64,000 bases of DNA from an uncultured Piscinibacter sp. Lineage in GTDB: Bacteria > Pseudomonadota > Gammaproteobacteria > Burkholderiales > Burkholderiaceae_C. Shown piece by piece: positions 15,688 through 24,525 of this stretch. Location of the stretch: NCBI RefSeq assembly GCF_937952055.1, contig NZ_CALFYO010000025.1, forward strand, positions 1 to 64,000, given 5' to 3'. A model generated the notes under the pieces. It was not told the DNA's origin and made no database searches. It was given only the letters and a program-made list of their open reading frames with translations. Made by a program: the position numbers and the translations under genes. The first letter of the stretch is position 1; every line of letters starts with the position of its first letter.

Positions 15688-15717
15688 CGAAGAGAGCCCC
15701 CGCAGGGGCCCTCTTCG
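15688..15717 (-). terminator. Rho-independent-type terminator after gap
   Basis: A 13-position stem with one A-C mismatch (CGAAGAG-A-GCCCC against its complement) closes a CGCA loop. It is followed on the minus strand by TTTCC. It lies 23 bases past the gap stop codon and separates gap from the protease unit. Confidence 0.75.
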
Positions 15718-15740
15718 GCGCACGAGGCAGCGACGCGGCC

Positions 15741-16739
15741 TCAGCGCGCGATCACGCGCACCATCTCCAGCACCTTGTTGGAGTAGCCCCATTCGTTGTC
15801 GTACCAGGCGACGACCTTGACGAAGGTCTTGTCCAGCGCGATGCCGGCGTCGGCATCGAACACCGAAGTCATCGCTTCGCCGCGGAAGTCGGTGGACACC
15901 ACCTTGTCCTCGGTGTAGCCGAGCACGCCCTTCATCGCGCCCTCGCTGGCCGCCTTCATCGCCTTGCAGATGTCCTCGTAGCTGGCTTCCTTGACCAGCT
16001 CGCAGGTGAGGTCGATCACCGACACGTCGGAGGTCGGCACGCGGAAGGACATGCCGGTGAGCTTCTTGTTCAGCTCGGGGATCACCACGCCCACCGCCTT
16101 GGCCGCACCGGTGCTGCTCGGGATGATGTTCTCGAGGATGCCGCGGCCGCCGCGCCAGTCCTTGTTGCTCGGGCCGTCCACGGTCTTCTGCGTCGCCGTG
16201 GTGGCATGCACCGTGGTCATCAGGCCGCGCTTGATGCCGAAGGTGTCGTTGAGCACCTTGGCCACCGGGGCGAGGCAGTTGGTGGTGCAGCTCGCGTTGG
16301 AGATAATCGTCTCGCCCTTGTAGCTCTTGTCGTTGACGCCGTAGACGAACATCGGCGTGTCATCCTTGCTCGGCGCGCTCTGGATGACCTTCTTCGCGCC
16401 GGCGGCGAGGTGCTTCTGGCAGGTCTCCTTGGTGAGGAACAGGCCCGTCGACTCGACGACGATGTCGGCGCCGACCTCGCCCCACTTGAGCTCGGCCGGG
16501 TCCTTCACGGCGGTCAGGCGGATCTTCCTGCCGTTGACGATCAGGGTGTTGCCATCCACCGCCACGTCACCCTTGAAGCGGCCGTGCACGCTGTCGTACC
16601 TGAGCATGTAGGCGAGGTAGTCGGGCTCGAGCAGGTCGTTGATGGCGACGACCTCGATGTCCTTGAAGTTCTGGATCGCCGCGCGGAACACCATGCGCCC
16701 GATGCGGCCGAAGCCGTTGATGCCGATCTTGATGGTCAT
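15741..16739 (-). CDS. gap: Glyceraldehyde-3-phosphate dehydrogenase, type I
   Basis: A 332-residue NAD-type GAPDH that oxidises glyceraldehyde 3-phosphate to 1,3-bisphosphoglycerate in glycolysis, or the reverse in gluconeogenesis or the Calvin cycle. The N-terminal dinucleotide-binding motif (INGFGRIGR) and the catalytic cysteine motif (SNASCTTNCLAP, cysteine near 152) are intact. C-terminal VVAWYDNEWGYS is typical. Full length. It follows tkt on the same strand by 27 bases, a pairing common in Burkholderiales. Confidence 0.97.
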   Translation of the reverse strand: MTIKIGINGFGRIGRMVFRAAIQNFKDIEVVAINDLLEPDYLAYMLRYDSVHGRFKGDVAVDGNTLIVNGRKIRLTAVKDPAELKWGEVGADIVVESTGLFLTKETCQKHLAAGAKKVIQSAPSKDDTPMFVYGVNDKSYKGETIISNASCTTNCLAPVAKVLNDTFGIKRGLMTTVHATTATQKTVDGPSNKDWRGGRGILENIIPSSTGAAKAVGVVIPELNKKLTGMSFRVPTSDVSVIDLTCELVKEASYEDICKAMKAASEGAMKGVLGYTEDKVVSTDFRGEAMTSVFDADAGIALDKTFVKVVAWYDNEWGYSNKVLEMVRVIAR

Positions 16740-16766
16740 TGGAATCCTCCAGGTTGAATCGATGGC

Positions 16767-18824
16767 TCAGCGCTGACGCGCCAGCACCGCACGGACGGTG
16801 TCGGCCACGTTGTCCGCGGTGAAGCCGAAATGTTTGAACAGCGCGCCGGCAGGCGCCGACTCGCCATAGGTGTCGATGCCCACCACTGCGGCGCAGCCGT
16901 ACTTCCACCAACCGTCGGTGACGCCGGCCTCGACGGCGATGCGCGGCACGCCATCCGGCAGCACCGAGCGCTTGTAGGCGACCGCCTGACGGTCGAACAC
17001 CGAGGTCGAGGGCATCGAGACCACGCGCACGGCGACGCCGTCGGCGGCGAGTTTCTGCTGCGCATGCAGGGCGAGCTGCACTTCGGAGCCCGTGGCGATG
17101 ATCACCGCCTGGGCCTTCTTCCTCAGCCCGACCTCGGCTGGCTCAGCCAGCACGTAGGCGCCTTTGGCGATGTCGTCGAGCGTGCCTTTCGGCAGGTAAG
17201 GGAGATTCTGTCGCGACAGCAGCAGCGCGGTCGGGCGCGCGGCGCTGCCGATGGCCGCGGCCCACGCGGCGGCGGTCTCGGCGGTGTCGGCCGGGCGCCA
17301 GACGTCCAGCCCCGGGATGACGCGCAGCGCGGCGGCGTGCTCGACGCTCTGGTGCGTCGGACCGTCCTCGCCGAGGCCGATGGAATCGTGGGTGAACACG
17401 TGCACCACGCGCTGCTTCATCAGCGCGGCCATGCGGATGGCGTTGCGGCTGTAGTCGCTGAAAGTGAGGAAGGTGCCGCCGTAGGGGATGAAGCCGCCGT
17501 GCAGCGCGATGCCGTTCATGATGGCGGCCATGCCGAACTCGCGCACGCCGTAGTTGACGTGGCGACCGCCGTTGCCGCTGCCGTCGGCGCCGAAGCGCAG
17601 CGCCGGCGTCGAGCTGGTGTTGGTGAGGTTGGATCCGGTCAGGTCGGCGCTGCCGCCGAGCAGCTCGGGCAGCGCCTTGGTGAAGGCCTCCAGCGCGATC
17701 TGGCTGGCCTTGCGGCTGGCCACCGTCTCGGCCTTGGCGTGCGCGGCGGCCAGCGTGTCGGCCACCGTCTGCGCCCAGTTCGCCGGCAGTTCGCCCTTCA
17801 TGCGGCGCACGAACTCGGCAGCCAGCTCGGGATGTGCACCACGGTAGGCCGCGAAGCGCGCATTCCAGTCGCTTTCGAGCTGCGCGCCGCGCGCCTTGGC
17901 GTCCCACTGCGCGTAGGCCTGCTCGGGGATGACGAAGGGCTCGTAACTCCAGCCCAGCGCCTCGCGGGTGAGCTTGATCTCGTCGACACCCAGCGCCTCG
18001 CCGTGGGCCTTGGCGGTGCCGGCCCGGTGCGGCGAGCCCTTGCCGATGGTGGTCTTGCAGCAGATCAGCGTCGGCCTGTCGGACCGCTGCGCCTGGGTGA
18101 TCGCGCCGCTCACCGCCGCGGCGTCATGGCCATCGACCGCGCGGATCACGTTCCAGCCATAGGCCTCGAAGCGCTTGGGTGTGTCGTCGATGAACCAGGG
18201 CGTCACCTGCCCGTCGATCGAGATGCCGTTGTCGTCGTACAGCGCGACCAGCTTGTTCAGCTTCCACGCGCCCGCCAGCGCGCAGGCCTCGTGGCTGACG
18301 CCCTCCATCAGGCAGCCGTCGCCGAGGAACACGTAGGTGCGGTGGTCGACCACCGTGTGGCCGGGGCGGTTGAACTCGCCGGCCAGCAGCTTCTCGGCCA
18401 GTGCCATGCCGACGGCATTGGTGACGCCTTGGCCGAGCGGGCCGGTGGTGGTTTCGACCCCCGGCGTGACCCCGACCTCGGGGTGGCCCGGCGTCTTGCT
18501 GTGCAGCTGGCGGAAGTTGCGCAGCTCGCTCATCGGCAGGTCGTAGCCGGACAGGTGCAGTAACGCGTAGAGCAGCATCGAGCCATGGCCGTTCGAGAGC
18601 ACGAAGCGGTCGCGGTCGGCCCAATGCGGGTTGGCCGGGTTGTGGCGCAGGTGGCCGTGCTGCGGCCCCCACAGTGCCGCCGCCACCTCGGCCATGCCCA
18701 TCGGCGCGCCCGGGTGGCCGGAGTTGGCCTGCTGCACGGCGTCCATCGCCAGGGCGCGGATTGCGTTGGCCATCAGGGCCGACGTGGATGGGGCAGAGGC
18801 AACGGGAGAGGCAAGGTCGGCCAT
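16767..18824 (-). CDS. tkt: Transketolase
   Basis: A 685-residue thiamine-diphosphate enzyme that moves two-carbon units between sugar phosphates in the pentose phosphate pathway. The N-terminal half has the substrate histidine motif (NSGHPGAPMGMA) and ThDP/Mg-binding GDGCLMEG. The middle pyrimidine-binding domain has the catalytic glutamate region (YGVREFGMAAIMNG) and FLTFSDYSRNA, then HDSIGLGEDGPTHQ. Full family length. Probably co-transcribed with gap. Divergent from speD across 83 bases. Confidence 0.97.
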   Translation of the reverse strand: MADLASPVASAPSTSALMANAIRALAMDAVQQANSGHPGAPMGMAEVAAALWGPQHGHLRHNPANPHWADRDRFVLSNGHGSMLLYALLHLSGYDLPMSELRNFRQLHSKTPGHPEVGVTPGVETTTGPLGQGVTNAVGMALAEKLLAGEFNRPGHTVVDHRTYVFLGDGCLMEGVSHEACALAGAWKLNKLVALYDDNGISIDGQVTPWFIDDTPKRFEAYGWNVIRAVDGHDAAAVSGAITQAQRSDRPTLICCKTTIGKGSPHRAGTAKAHGEALGVDEIKLTREALGWSYEPFVIPEQAYAQWDAKARGAQLESDWNARFAAYRGAHPELAAEFVRRMKGELPANWAQTVADTLAAAHAKAETVASRKASQIALEAFTKALPELLGGSADLTGSNLTNTSSTPALRFGADGSGNGGRHVNYGVREFGMAAIMNGIALHGGFIPYGGTFLTFSDYSRNAIRMAALMKQRVVHVFTHDSIGLGEDGPTHQSVEHAAALRVIPGLDVWRPADTAETAAAWAAAIGSAARPTALLLSRQNLPYLPKGTLDDIAKGAYVLAEPAEVGLRKKAQAVIIATGSEVQLALHAQQKLAADGVAVRVVSMPSTSVFDRQAVAYKRSVLPDGVPRIAVEAGVTDGWWKYGCAAVVGIDTYGESAPAGALFKHFGFTADNVADTVRAVLARQR

Positions 18825-18907
18825 GCGGACACGCGGCAGGTGGAGTTGGCGGGCGGGGAACCGTTGATTTTAGGGCCCGGCCGCCGGCCCTCCGTATGAT
18901 CCTGCGC

Positions 18908-19306
18908 ATGCAGGGGCTGCACCTCACTGCCGACCTCCACGGCTGCACCGCCAGGCGCGCCGAGATGTCCGACGTCGAGGCGCTGCGCATGCGCTGCCTG
19001 GTGGCCGTTCACACCGCCGGCCTGACGCCCGTGGGCGAGTTGTTCCACCGCTTCGCTGCCGCGGCCCCGGGGACCTCCCCTGGAGGCATCACCGGCGTGG
19101 TGCTGCTGGCCGAGTCGCATCTGGCGGTGCACACCTGGCCGGAACTCGACGCGGTGACGCTGGACGTCTACGTCTGCAACTTCGGCGTCGACAACTCGGC
19201 GCGGGCGCAGGCGCTGCTGGACGCCCTGGTCGCCGCCTTCGCGCCGGCGAGCGTGGAACGCCATCGGCTGCTGCGCGGAGCGCGCAGCGCCGTGGCGCCG
19301 ACTTGA
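18908..19306 (+). CDS. speD: S-adenosylmethionine decarboxylase proenzyme
   Basis: A 132-residue proenzyme of the short bacterial/archaeal class, which self-cleaves to form a pyruvoyl group and makes decarboxylated SAM for spermidine synthesis. S70 in AESHLAVHTWPE is the cleavage/pyruvoyl site, with H75 and C90 at the spacing (+5, +20) seen in the Thermotoga enzyme. The start could be ATG 18908, favoured because family members begin M..LHLTADL, or ATG 18896. A spermidine-synthase-like gene lies at 26680-28236 but in a different context. Confidence 0.9.
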   Translation: MQGLHLTADLHGCTARRAEMSDVEALRMRCLVAVHTAGLTPVGELFHRFAAAAPGTSPGGITGVVLLAESHLAVHTWPELDAVTLDVYVCNFGVDNSARAQALLDALVAAFAPASVERHRLLRGARSAVAPT

Positions 19307-19376
19307 CCGGGCTCAAGCCGCCGGCGAGCCTCGGGTGCGACGCTGCAGTCCTGCCGCAACGGCCTGGAGTCTTCTC

Positions 19377-19964
19377 ATGTCCCACCCCGCCCTGACCATC
19401 ATCCGCGACGAACACGGCGCGCTGTCCGCGATGCTGCGCTCGCTGTCCATGCTGCTCGCCGAGCACCGTCGCCACGGCTCGCTGCCCGACTTCAGCGTGC
19501 TGCGCGCCATGCTGTTCTACGTCGACGAGTTCCCGGAGCGGCTGCACCACACGAAGGAAAGCGAACTGCTCTTTCCGAAGCTGCGCGCACGCTGCCCTGA
19601 GATCGCGCCGGTGCTCGACAAGCTCGACCGCGACCATGCGCGCGGCGAGAAGTCGATCCGCGACCTCGAGCACGACCTGCTCGCCTTCGAGGTGCTGGGC
19701 GAACCGCGCCGCGCCGCCTTCGAGCAGGCGGTGGAGCGCTACATCGACTTCTACCTGAGCCACATGCGCATCGAGGAGGAGGAGGTGCTGCCGCTGGCGC
19801 AGAAGAACTTCACCGCCGAGGACTGGGCCGAACTCGACGCCGCCTTCCTGGCCAACCGCGACCCGCTCACCGGCCACGAGCCGAGCGACCTGTACCGGCC
19901 GCTGTTCAGCAAGATCGTGAAGGACGCGCCGGCGCCGATCGGGCTGGGCCCCGCGCTGCAGTGA
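19377..19964 (+). CDS. Hemerythrin HHE-domain protein
   Basis: A 195-residue cytoplasmic four-helix protein of the HHE cation-binding family. Candidate ligands for a di-iron or oxygen/NO-sensing site occur in order: DEH near residue 12, FPERLHHTKESELLFPKL, LDRDHARGEKS, and YLSHMRIEEEEVLPLA. ATG 19377 is preceded by GGAG seven bases upstream. It stands alone between speD and murU. Likely roles are iron, oxygen or nitric-oxide handling, but the sequence does not decide between them. Confidence 0.85.
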   Translation: MSHPALTIIRDEHGALSAMLRSLSMLLAEHRRHGSLPDFSVLRAMLFYVDEFPERLHHTKESELLFPKLRARCPEIAPVLDKLDRDHARGEKSIRDLEHDLLAFEVLGEPRRAAFEQAVERYIDFYLSHMRIEEEEVLPLAQKNFTAEDWAELDAAFLANRDPLTGHEPSDLYRPLFSKIVKDAPAPIGLGPALQ

Positions 19965-19997
19965 GTCCGGCGTCATGCTGCCGATAGACTGGGCAGC

Positions 19998-20702
19998 ATG
20001 AAGGCGATCATCCTGGCCGCCGGCCGCGGCGAGCGCATGCGGCCGTTGACCGATCACACCCCCAAGCCCCTGCTCCAGGTGCGCGGCAAGGCGCTCATCG
20101 CGTGGCACCTCGAGGCGCTGGCGCGCGCCGGGGTGCGCGAGGTGGTGGTCAACACGGCCTGGCTGGAGTCACGGATCGTCGAGGCGCTCGGCGACGGCTC
20201 GCGCTTCGGCCTGGCGATCCGCTATTCGCTCGAGGGCCGCGACCATGGCGGCGCCCTGGAGACCGCCGGCGGACTGAAGAAGGCGCTGCCGCTGCTCGCG
20301 CCCACGCCGGACGAACCCTTCTGGTACGTGGCCGCCGACGTCTTCGCGCCGGACTTCGACTTCGGTGCCCGGGCAGCCGCGGCGATCCGCCCCGGACAGC
20401 TCGGGCACCTGTGGATGGTGCCCAACCCGCCCCAGCACCCCGGGGGCGACTTCGGCATCACCGACGGCCTGGCGACCGCGGTCGCCGGCGGCGAGAGCTT
20501 CACCTGGACGGGCATCGGCGTGTTCCGTCCCGGCTTCGTCGGCGAGCTGATGGCCGGGCTGGCGGTCGGCGAAAAGGCGCGACTGCGCCCCTACCTCGAC
20601 GCTGCGATCGCGCAGCACCGGCTCGGCGCGCAGCGCTGGAGCGGCCTGTGGGCCGATGTCGGCACGCCGGAGCGCCTGGCCGCACTCGACGCCGCCGCCT
20701 GA
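19998..20702 (+). CDS. murU: N-acetylmuramate alpha-1-phosphate uridylyltransferase (MurU-like nucleotidyltransferase)
   Basis: A 234-residue sugar-1-phosphate nucleotidyltransferase. The N-terminus (AIILAAGRGERMRPLT...KPLLQV) is the nucleotide-binding signature. INHAWL/NTAWL-type and GDGSRFGLAIRYS motifs match MurU, which makes UDP-MurNAc in the cell-wall recycling route that bypasses MurA. The C-terminal GLWADVGTPERL is typical. The partner kinase amgK is not beside it here, so assignment among nucleotidyltransferases rests on sequence pattern. Its stop is one base from the stop of the convergent reductase. Confidence 0.75.
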   Translation: MKAIILAAGRGERMRPLTDHTPKPLLQVRGKALIAWHLEALARAGVREVVVNTAWLESRIVEALGDGSRFGLAIRYSLEGRDHGGALETAGGLKKALPLLAPTPDEPFWYVAADVFAPDFDFGARAAAAIRPGQLGHLWMVPNPPQHPGGDFGITDGLATAVAGGESFTWTGIGVFRPGFVGELMAGLAVGEKARLRPYLDAAIAQHRLGAQRWSGLWADVGTPERLAALDAAA

Positions 20703-20703
20703 A

Positions 20704-21684
20704 CTACGCGGCCAGCGGCCGGCTGATGGCGTCGATGCGCGCCATCACCTCGGGATCGAGCTTGTCGATCACCTGCAGCGCGCCGAGGTTGCTCGTCAGC
20801 TGTTCGATGCGCGAAGCCCCGGTGATCACCGTGCTGACCTGCGGGTTGCGCGCCGCCCAGGCGATGGCAAGCTGCGCGACGCTGCAGCCCATCTCGGCCG
20901 CGATCCCCTCGAGCTGCGCCACGGCGGCGTTCTTCGCCGCATCGGTGAGCCCCTCGACGAGGAAGCCCATGCCCTGCAGCGCGCCGCGGCTGCCGGCAGG
21001 CACGCCGGCGCGGTACTTGCCGGTGAGCAGGCCGGAGGCGAGCGGGCTCCAGGTGGTCAGGCCCAGGCCGATCGCCTCGACCAGCGGGGCGTACTCCTGC
21101 TCCACGCGCTGGCGGTGGAACAGGTGGTACTGAGGCTGCTCCATCACCGGCTTGTGGAGGTGGTGGCGCTCGGCGATGTCCCAGGCGGCACGGATGTCGG
21201 CCGCGCTCCACTCGCTGGTGCCCCAGTACAGCGCCTTGCCCTGTCCGATCATGTCGCTCATCGCCCACACCGTCTCCTCGATCGGCGTGTTCGGGTCCGG
21301 ACGGTGGCAGAACACGAGGTCGACGAAATCCATCTTCAGCCGCGCGAGCGAGCCGTCGATGGCCTGCATCAGGTACTTGCGGTTGAGCGTGTCCTTGCGG
21401 TTGACGGCATTGCCTTCGCGGTCCAGCCCCCAGAAGAACTTGGTGGAGACGACGTAGTTCAGTCGCGGCCACTTCAAGTCACGGATCGCCTCGCCCATCA
21501 CCACCTCGCTCTGACCGCGCGCATAGGCCTCCGCGTTGTCGAAGAAGTTGACGCCGGCGTCCATCGCGGCGGCGAGCATCTCGCGCGCCGCGCGGCCGTC
21601 GACCTGGTTGTGGTACGTGACCCAGGAACCCAGCGAGAGCAGGCTCACTTGCAGGCCGGAACGGCCCAGGCGGCGGTATTGCAT
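20704..21684 (-). CDS. Aldo/keto reductase, potassium-channel beta-subunit type
   Basis: A 326-residue NADPH-dependent TIM-barrel reductase. The tetrad is visible: D and Y in FFDNAEAYARG, K in VVSTKFFWG, H in LVFCHRPD. MQYRRLGRSGLQVS, WGTSEWSAADI and the QPQYHLFHR segment resemble the Kv-beta/YghZ group, which reduces aldehydes such as methylglyoxal. ATG 21684 matches the family N-terminus; the open frame upstream has no support. Monocistronic. Confidence 0.9.
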   Translation of the reverse strand: MQYRRLGRSGLQVSLLSLGSWVTYHNQVDGRAAREMLAAAMDAGVNFFDNAEAYARGQSEVVMGEAIRDLKWPRLNYVVSTKFFWGLDREGNAVNRKDTLNRKYLMQAIDGSLARLKMDFVDLVFCHRPDPNTPIEETVWAMSDMIGQGKALYWGTSEWSAADIRAAWDIAERHHLHKPVMEQPQYHLFHRQRVEQEYAPLVEAIGLGLTTWSPLASGLLTGKYRAGVPAGSRGALQGMGFLVEGLTDAAKNAAVAQLEGIAAEMGCSVAQLAIAWAARNPQVSTVITGASRIEQLTSNLGALQVIDKLDPEVMARIDAISRPLAA

Positions 21685-21832
21685 GGCGGTCTCGACAGTG
21701 CGGCTCGGTCCATGGTAGCGGGGCTGGCGCACGACCGCTCGGCCAGCGCAAACAGCCGTTCGTGCGTGCATTTCGCACGCCGCGGGGGTGCAAGGCTTTG
21801 ATTTGCCGTCGGAACTGGCTAATGTGCGGACT

Positions 21833-22594
21833 GTGAACCTGCTCACTGCCGTGCTCACCCTGCCGATGGCCGTCGCAGCGGCGGTGGCGGGGCATTACCT
21901 GGCCTCGCGCGCCGTGAAGGCCGTGCTGTGGTCGGTGTCGCCGCTGTCGACCGGAGAGCCGCAGGCCTTTGCCTACGAGCGCGACGTCTACCGCACCGCG
22001 GAGATGGCAACGATGCAGATCGTCGTCGGCGCCCTCGTCTCGGGCCTGGTGGTCTGGCTCGGCGGCGTGACCGGTGCGGGCTGGCTCGTCGGCCTGGGAC
22101 TGCTCGCCTGGGTCGGCGTGCTGGCGCTCGACTTGCTGCGCTGGGAGCGCGTGGCAGTGAGCGCCAACAACCTGTGGTTCCAGCGCGGCCTTGGCCAGAA
22201 GGTGCACCAGGTGGCCTACGAGAACATCCGCGACGTCCACATCGAAGAGAAGGACGCCTCAGGCTTCACGCTGCGCCACGGCCGCCACAACCGCGTCTGT
22301 CGCCTGCAGGTGCGCATGAAGGACAAGCGCATCGTCGCCCTGCCGAAGACCGATGCACAGTCCGGGCTTGGCGACGTGGAGGCGGTGGCCAACCAGCTGC
22401 GCCAGCGACTGCGCCACCTGGAGGATCGCGAGGCGATGCAGCGTTCGGAGCACGCAGCGCAGGATGCGGTCGCCGCGGCCGCGCAGACGCCGGCCAGCGG
22501 CGATGCCGAGTTGCGCCTCGCCCTGCGCAAGCTGCGCGCGGGAGCGCTGGCGCCGGACGTGCCCAAGGCCGTGAAGCTGCGGAACGATTCATGA
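21833..22594 (+). CDS. Membrane protein with PH-like domain, unknown function
   Basis: About 253 residues. A hydrophobic N-terminus, then two membrane helices (about 60-100, VVGALVSGLVVWLGG and GWLVGLGLLAWVGVLAL), then a bacterial PH-like (DUF304-type) region (WERVAVSANNLWFQRG... VAYENIRDVHIEEKD). The end is a charged tail with coiled-coil tendency. Start is uncertain: GTG 21833 is chosen because codons before it lose the GC-rich third-position bias; GTG 21824 and 21788 are in frame. TTGATT and TAATGT 16 bases apart (21798-21825) could be a promoter. Overlaps pepP by ATGA. Confidence 0.6.
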   Translation: MNLLTAVLTLPMAVAAAVAGHYLASRAVKAVLWSVSPLSTGEPQAFAYERDVYRTAEMATMQIVVGALVSGLVVWLGGVTGAGWLVGLGLLAWVGVLALDLLRWERVAVSANNLWFQRGLGQKVHQVAYENIRDVHIEEKDASGFTLRHGRHNRVCRLQVRMKDKRIVALPKTDAQSGLGDVEAVANQLRQRLRHLEDREAMQRSEHAAQDAVAAAAQTPASGDAELRLALRKLRAGALAPDVPKAVKLRNDS

Positions 22595-23997
22595 AGCGGG
22601 GCGCTGCAGCGAGCCCCACCCTCTGCGCGCAACGCCGCTCCCGACTGGCCGAAACCATCGCCGGCCTCGGCGGCGGTGTGGCGGTGCTGCCTACCGCACC
22701 GCAGCGGCAGCGCAATGCCGACAACGACCATCCCTACCGCCACTGCAGCCACTTCCACTACCTGACCGGGTTCGACGAGCCGCAGGCCTGGCTGCTGCTC
22801 GACGCCGACGGCCACAGCACCCTGCTGTGCCGCGAGAAGAACATCGAGCGAGAGATCTGGGACGGCCACCGCGTCGGCCCCGAGGCGGCGCTGGCGCTGC
22901 TTGGTGTGCAGGAGGCGCATGCGCTCGAGTCGCTGGACAAGGTCGCCGTCGACAAGCTGGCCAACGCCGGCACGGTGTGGTTCCCCTTCGGCAGCCACGA
23001 CGGACTGCAGGCGCGCATCGACGGCTGGCTGGCCGAGCTGCGCAAGCGCGAGCGCCAGGGCGTGGCGACGCCGCAGGCGCAGCGCGATCTCGCGCCGCTG
23101 ATCGCCGAGATGCGGCTGCTCAAGGACGACGCCGAACTGGCGACCATGCGCCGCGCGGCGCGCATCTCGGCCGGCGCACATGCCCGCGCGATGCGCTTCA
23201 GCGCCCAGCACTTCCGCACGAACGGCGACACCGGCCTGCCCGAGTACCGCATCGAGGCCGAGCTGCTGCACGAGTTCCGGCGCCACGGCGCGCAGTCGCC
23301 GGCCTACGGCTCAATCGTCGCCGCCGGGGCGAACGCCTGCGTGCTGCACTACGCCGCCGGCGATGCGGAGCTGAAGCCCGGCGAGCTGTGCCTGATCGAC
23401 GCCGGCTGCGAATTCGACGGCTATGCCAGCGACGTGACGCGCACTTTCCCCGCCGACGGCCGCTTCACGCCGGCGCAGCGCGAGCTGTACGACATCGTGC
23501 TGGCGGCGCAGGAAGCGGCCGTCGCCGCCACACGCCCCGGCGCACGCAAGCTGGACGCCCATTGGGCCGCGGTGCGCGTGCTGGCGCAGGGCATGCTGGA
23601 CACCGGCCTGCTCGACCGCGACAAGGTCGGCGACGTCGATGCGGTGATCGACAGCGCCGCCTATCGCGCCTTCTACATGCACGGCACCGGCCACTGGCTG
23701 GGCCGCGACGTGCACGACGTGGGCGAGTACCTGTCGCTCAAGGAGGAGCCCGTCGAGCAGCTCGACGGCTACGGCGCGCGCGTGGTGAAGAAGCCGTCGC
23801 GCGTGCTGCAGCCGGGCATGGTGCTGACGCTCGAGCCGGGCCTCTACGTGCGCCCGGCCGAGGGCGTGCCTGAGCGCTTCTGGCACATCGGCATGCGCAT
23901 CGAGGACGACGCGGTGGTCACCGAGAACGGCTGCGAGCTGATCAGCCGCGACGTGCCGGTGGACGCGCGCGAGATCGAGGCGTTGATGCGGGGCTGA
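22591..23997 (+). CDS. pepP: Xaa-Pro aminopeptidase
   Basis: A 468-residue M24B metallopeptidase that removes N-terminal residues preceding proline. An N-terminal aminopeptidase-P domain (HYLTGFDEPQAWLLL) is followed by the pita-bread fold. The metal ligands are aspartates in IDAGCEFDGYASDVTRTFP, histidine in MHGTGHWLG, and glutamates in LTLEPGLY and MRIEDDAVVTENG. ATG 22591 overlaps the stop of the PH-domain gene. The last 56 bases overlap the 3' end of the convergent marR-type gene. Confidence 0.93.
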   Translation: MKRGAAASPTLCAQRRSRLAETIAGLGGGVAVLPTAPQRQRNADNDHPYRHCSHFHYLTGFDEPQAWLLLDADGHSTLLCREKNIEREIWDGHRVGPEAALALLGVQEAHALESLDKVAVDKLANAGTVWFPFGSHDGLQARIDGWLAELRKRERQGVATPQAQRDLAPLIAEMRLLKDDAELATMRRAARISAGAHARAMRFSAQHFRTNGDTGLPEYRIEAELLHEFRRHGAQSPAYGSIVAAGANACVLHYAAGDAELKPGELCLIDAGCEFDGYASDVTRTFPADGRFTPAQRELYDIVLAAQEAAVAATRPGARKLDAHWAAVRVLAQGMLDTGLLDRDKVGDVDAVIDSAAYRAFYMHGTGHWLGRDVHDVGEYLSLKEEPVEQLDGYGARVVKKPSRVLQPGMVLTLEPGLYVRPAEGVPERFWHIGMRIEDDAVVTENGCELISRDVPVDAREIEALMRG

Positions 23998-24469
23998 GCT
24001 CGTCCGCCTCTCGCAGGGCTTCGAGCCGCTGCGAGACACGCTGCATCGAAGCTGTCACCTGCTCGAGCTCGGCGTCGGTGGCGCCGGCCACCATCGCGGC
24101 GACCACCTCCGACTGCACCTGCAGCGTCTGCCCGGCCAGGGCCAGACCGGCCGGCGTGAGGTGCAGCCGCCTCACCCGCGCATCGGCGGAATCGGCCTCG
24201 CGCCGCACCCAGCCGCGCGATTCCATCTGCGTCAGCAACATGCTCACGCCACTTTTCGCCACGAAGCAGCGCGCGGCCAGTGTCTGCTGCGTGATGCCCG
24301 GTGCGCTGGCGAGATTGGCCAGCACCTCGTGCTCGGTGATGCGCACGCCGAGCGCGGCCAGCCGCGCCGTCATCACCGCATCGCACAGGTTGTAGGCGCG
24401 CACCACCGCCAGCCAGGCCTGGGTGCCATGCGGCGAAGGAGGCCGTTTCGCGCTTCGGGGAGCGGCCAT
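23942..24469 (-). CDS. MarR-family transcriptional regulator
   Basis: A 175-residue winged-helix regulator. The core (TEHEVLANLASAPGITQQTLAARCFVAKSGVSMLLTQMESRGWVRREADSADARVRRLHLT) shows recognition helix and wing with the conserved D-R pair. The C-terminal tail (about 19 residues, rich in Pro, Arg and Ala) is encoded inside the end of pepP on the other strand and may be a random extension. The gene is divergent from a thioesterase. Two GTTCA-N4-TGAAC palindromes in between are its probable operators, which would give autoregulation and control of the thioesterase. Confidence 0.85.
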   Translation of the reverse strand: MAAPRSAKRPPSPHGTQAWLAVVRAYNLCDAVMTARLAALGVRITEHEVLANLASAPGITQQTLAARCFVAKSGVSMLLTQMESRGWVRREADSADARVRRLHLTPAGLALAGQTLQVQSEVVAAMVAGATDAELEQVTASMQRVSQRLEALREADELSPASTPRSRARPPARRG

Positions 24470-24476
24470 GGGATTC

Positions 24477-24510
24477 GTTCAGTTTTGAACTATACTGTTC
24501 AACATTGAAC
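24477..24510. promoter_or_regulatory. Paired operator palindromes around a shared -10 box
   Basis: Two copies of GTTCA-N4-TGAAC occur at 24477-24490 and 24497-24510, 20 bases (about two helical turns) apart. Exactly between them lies TATACT (24491-24496), which also reads TATAGT on the other strand. The layout, between the divergent MarR regulator and thioesterase genes, is what a MarR dimer pair blocking a promoter would need. No clear -35 box is seen. Confidence 0.7.
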
Positions 24511-24525
24511 CAATTCTACGCCGCC

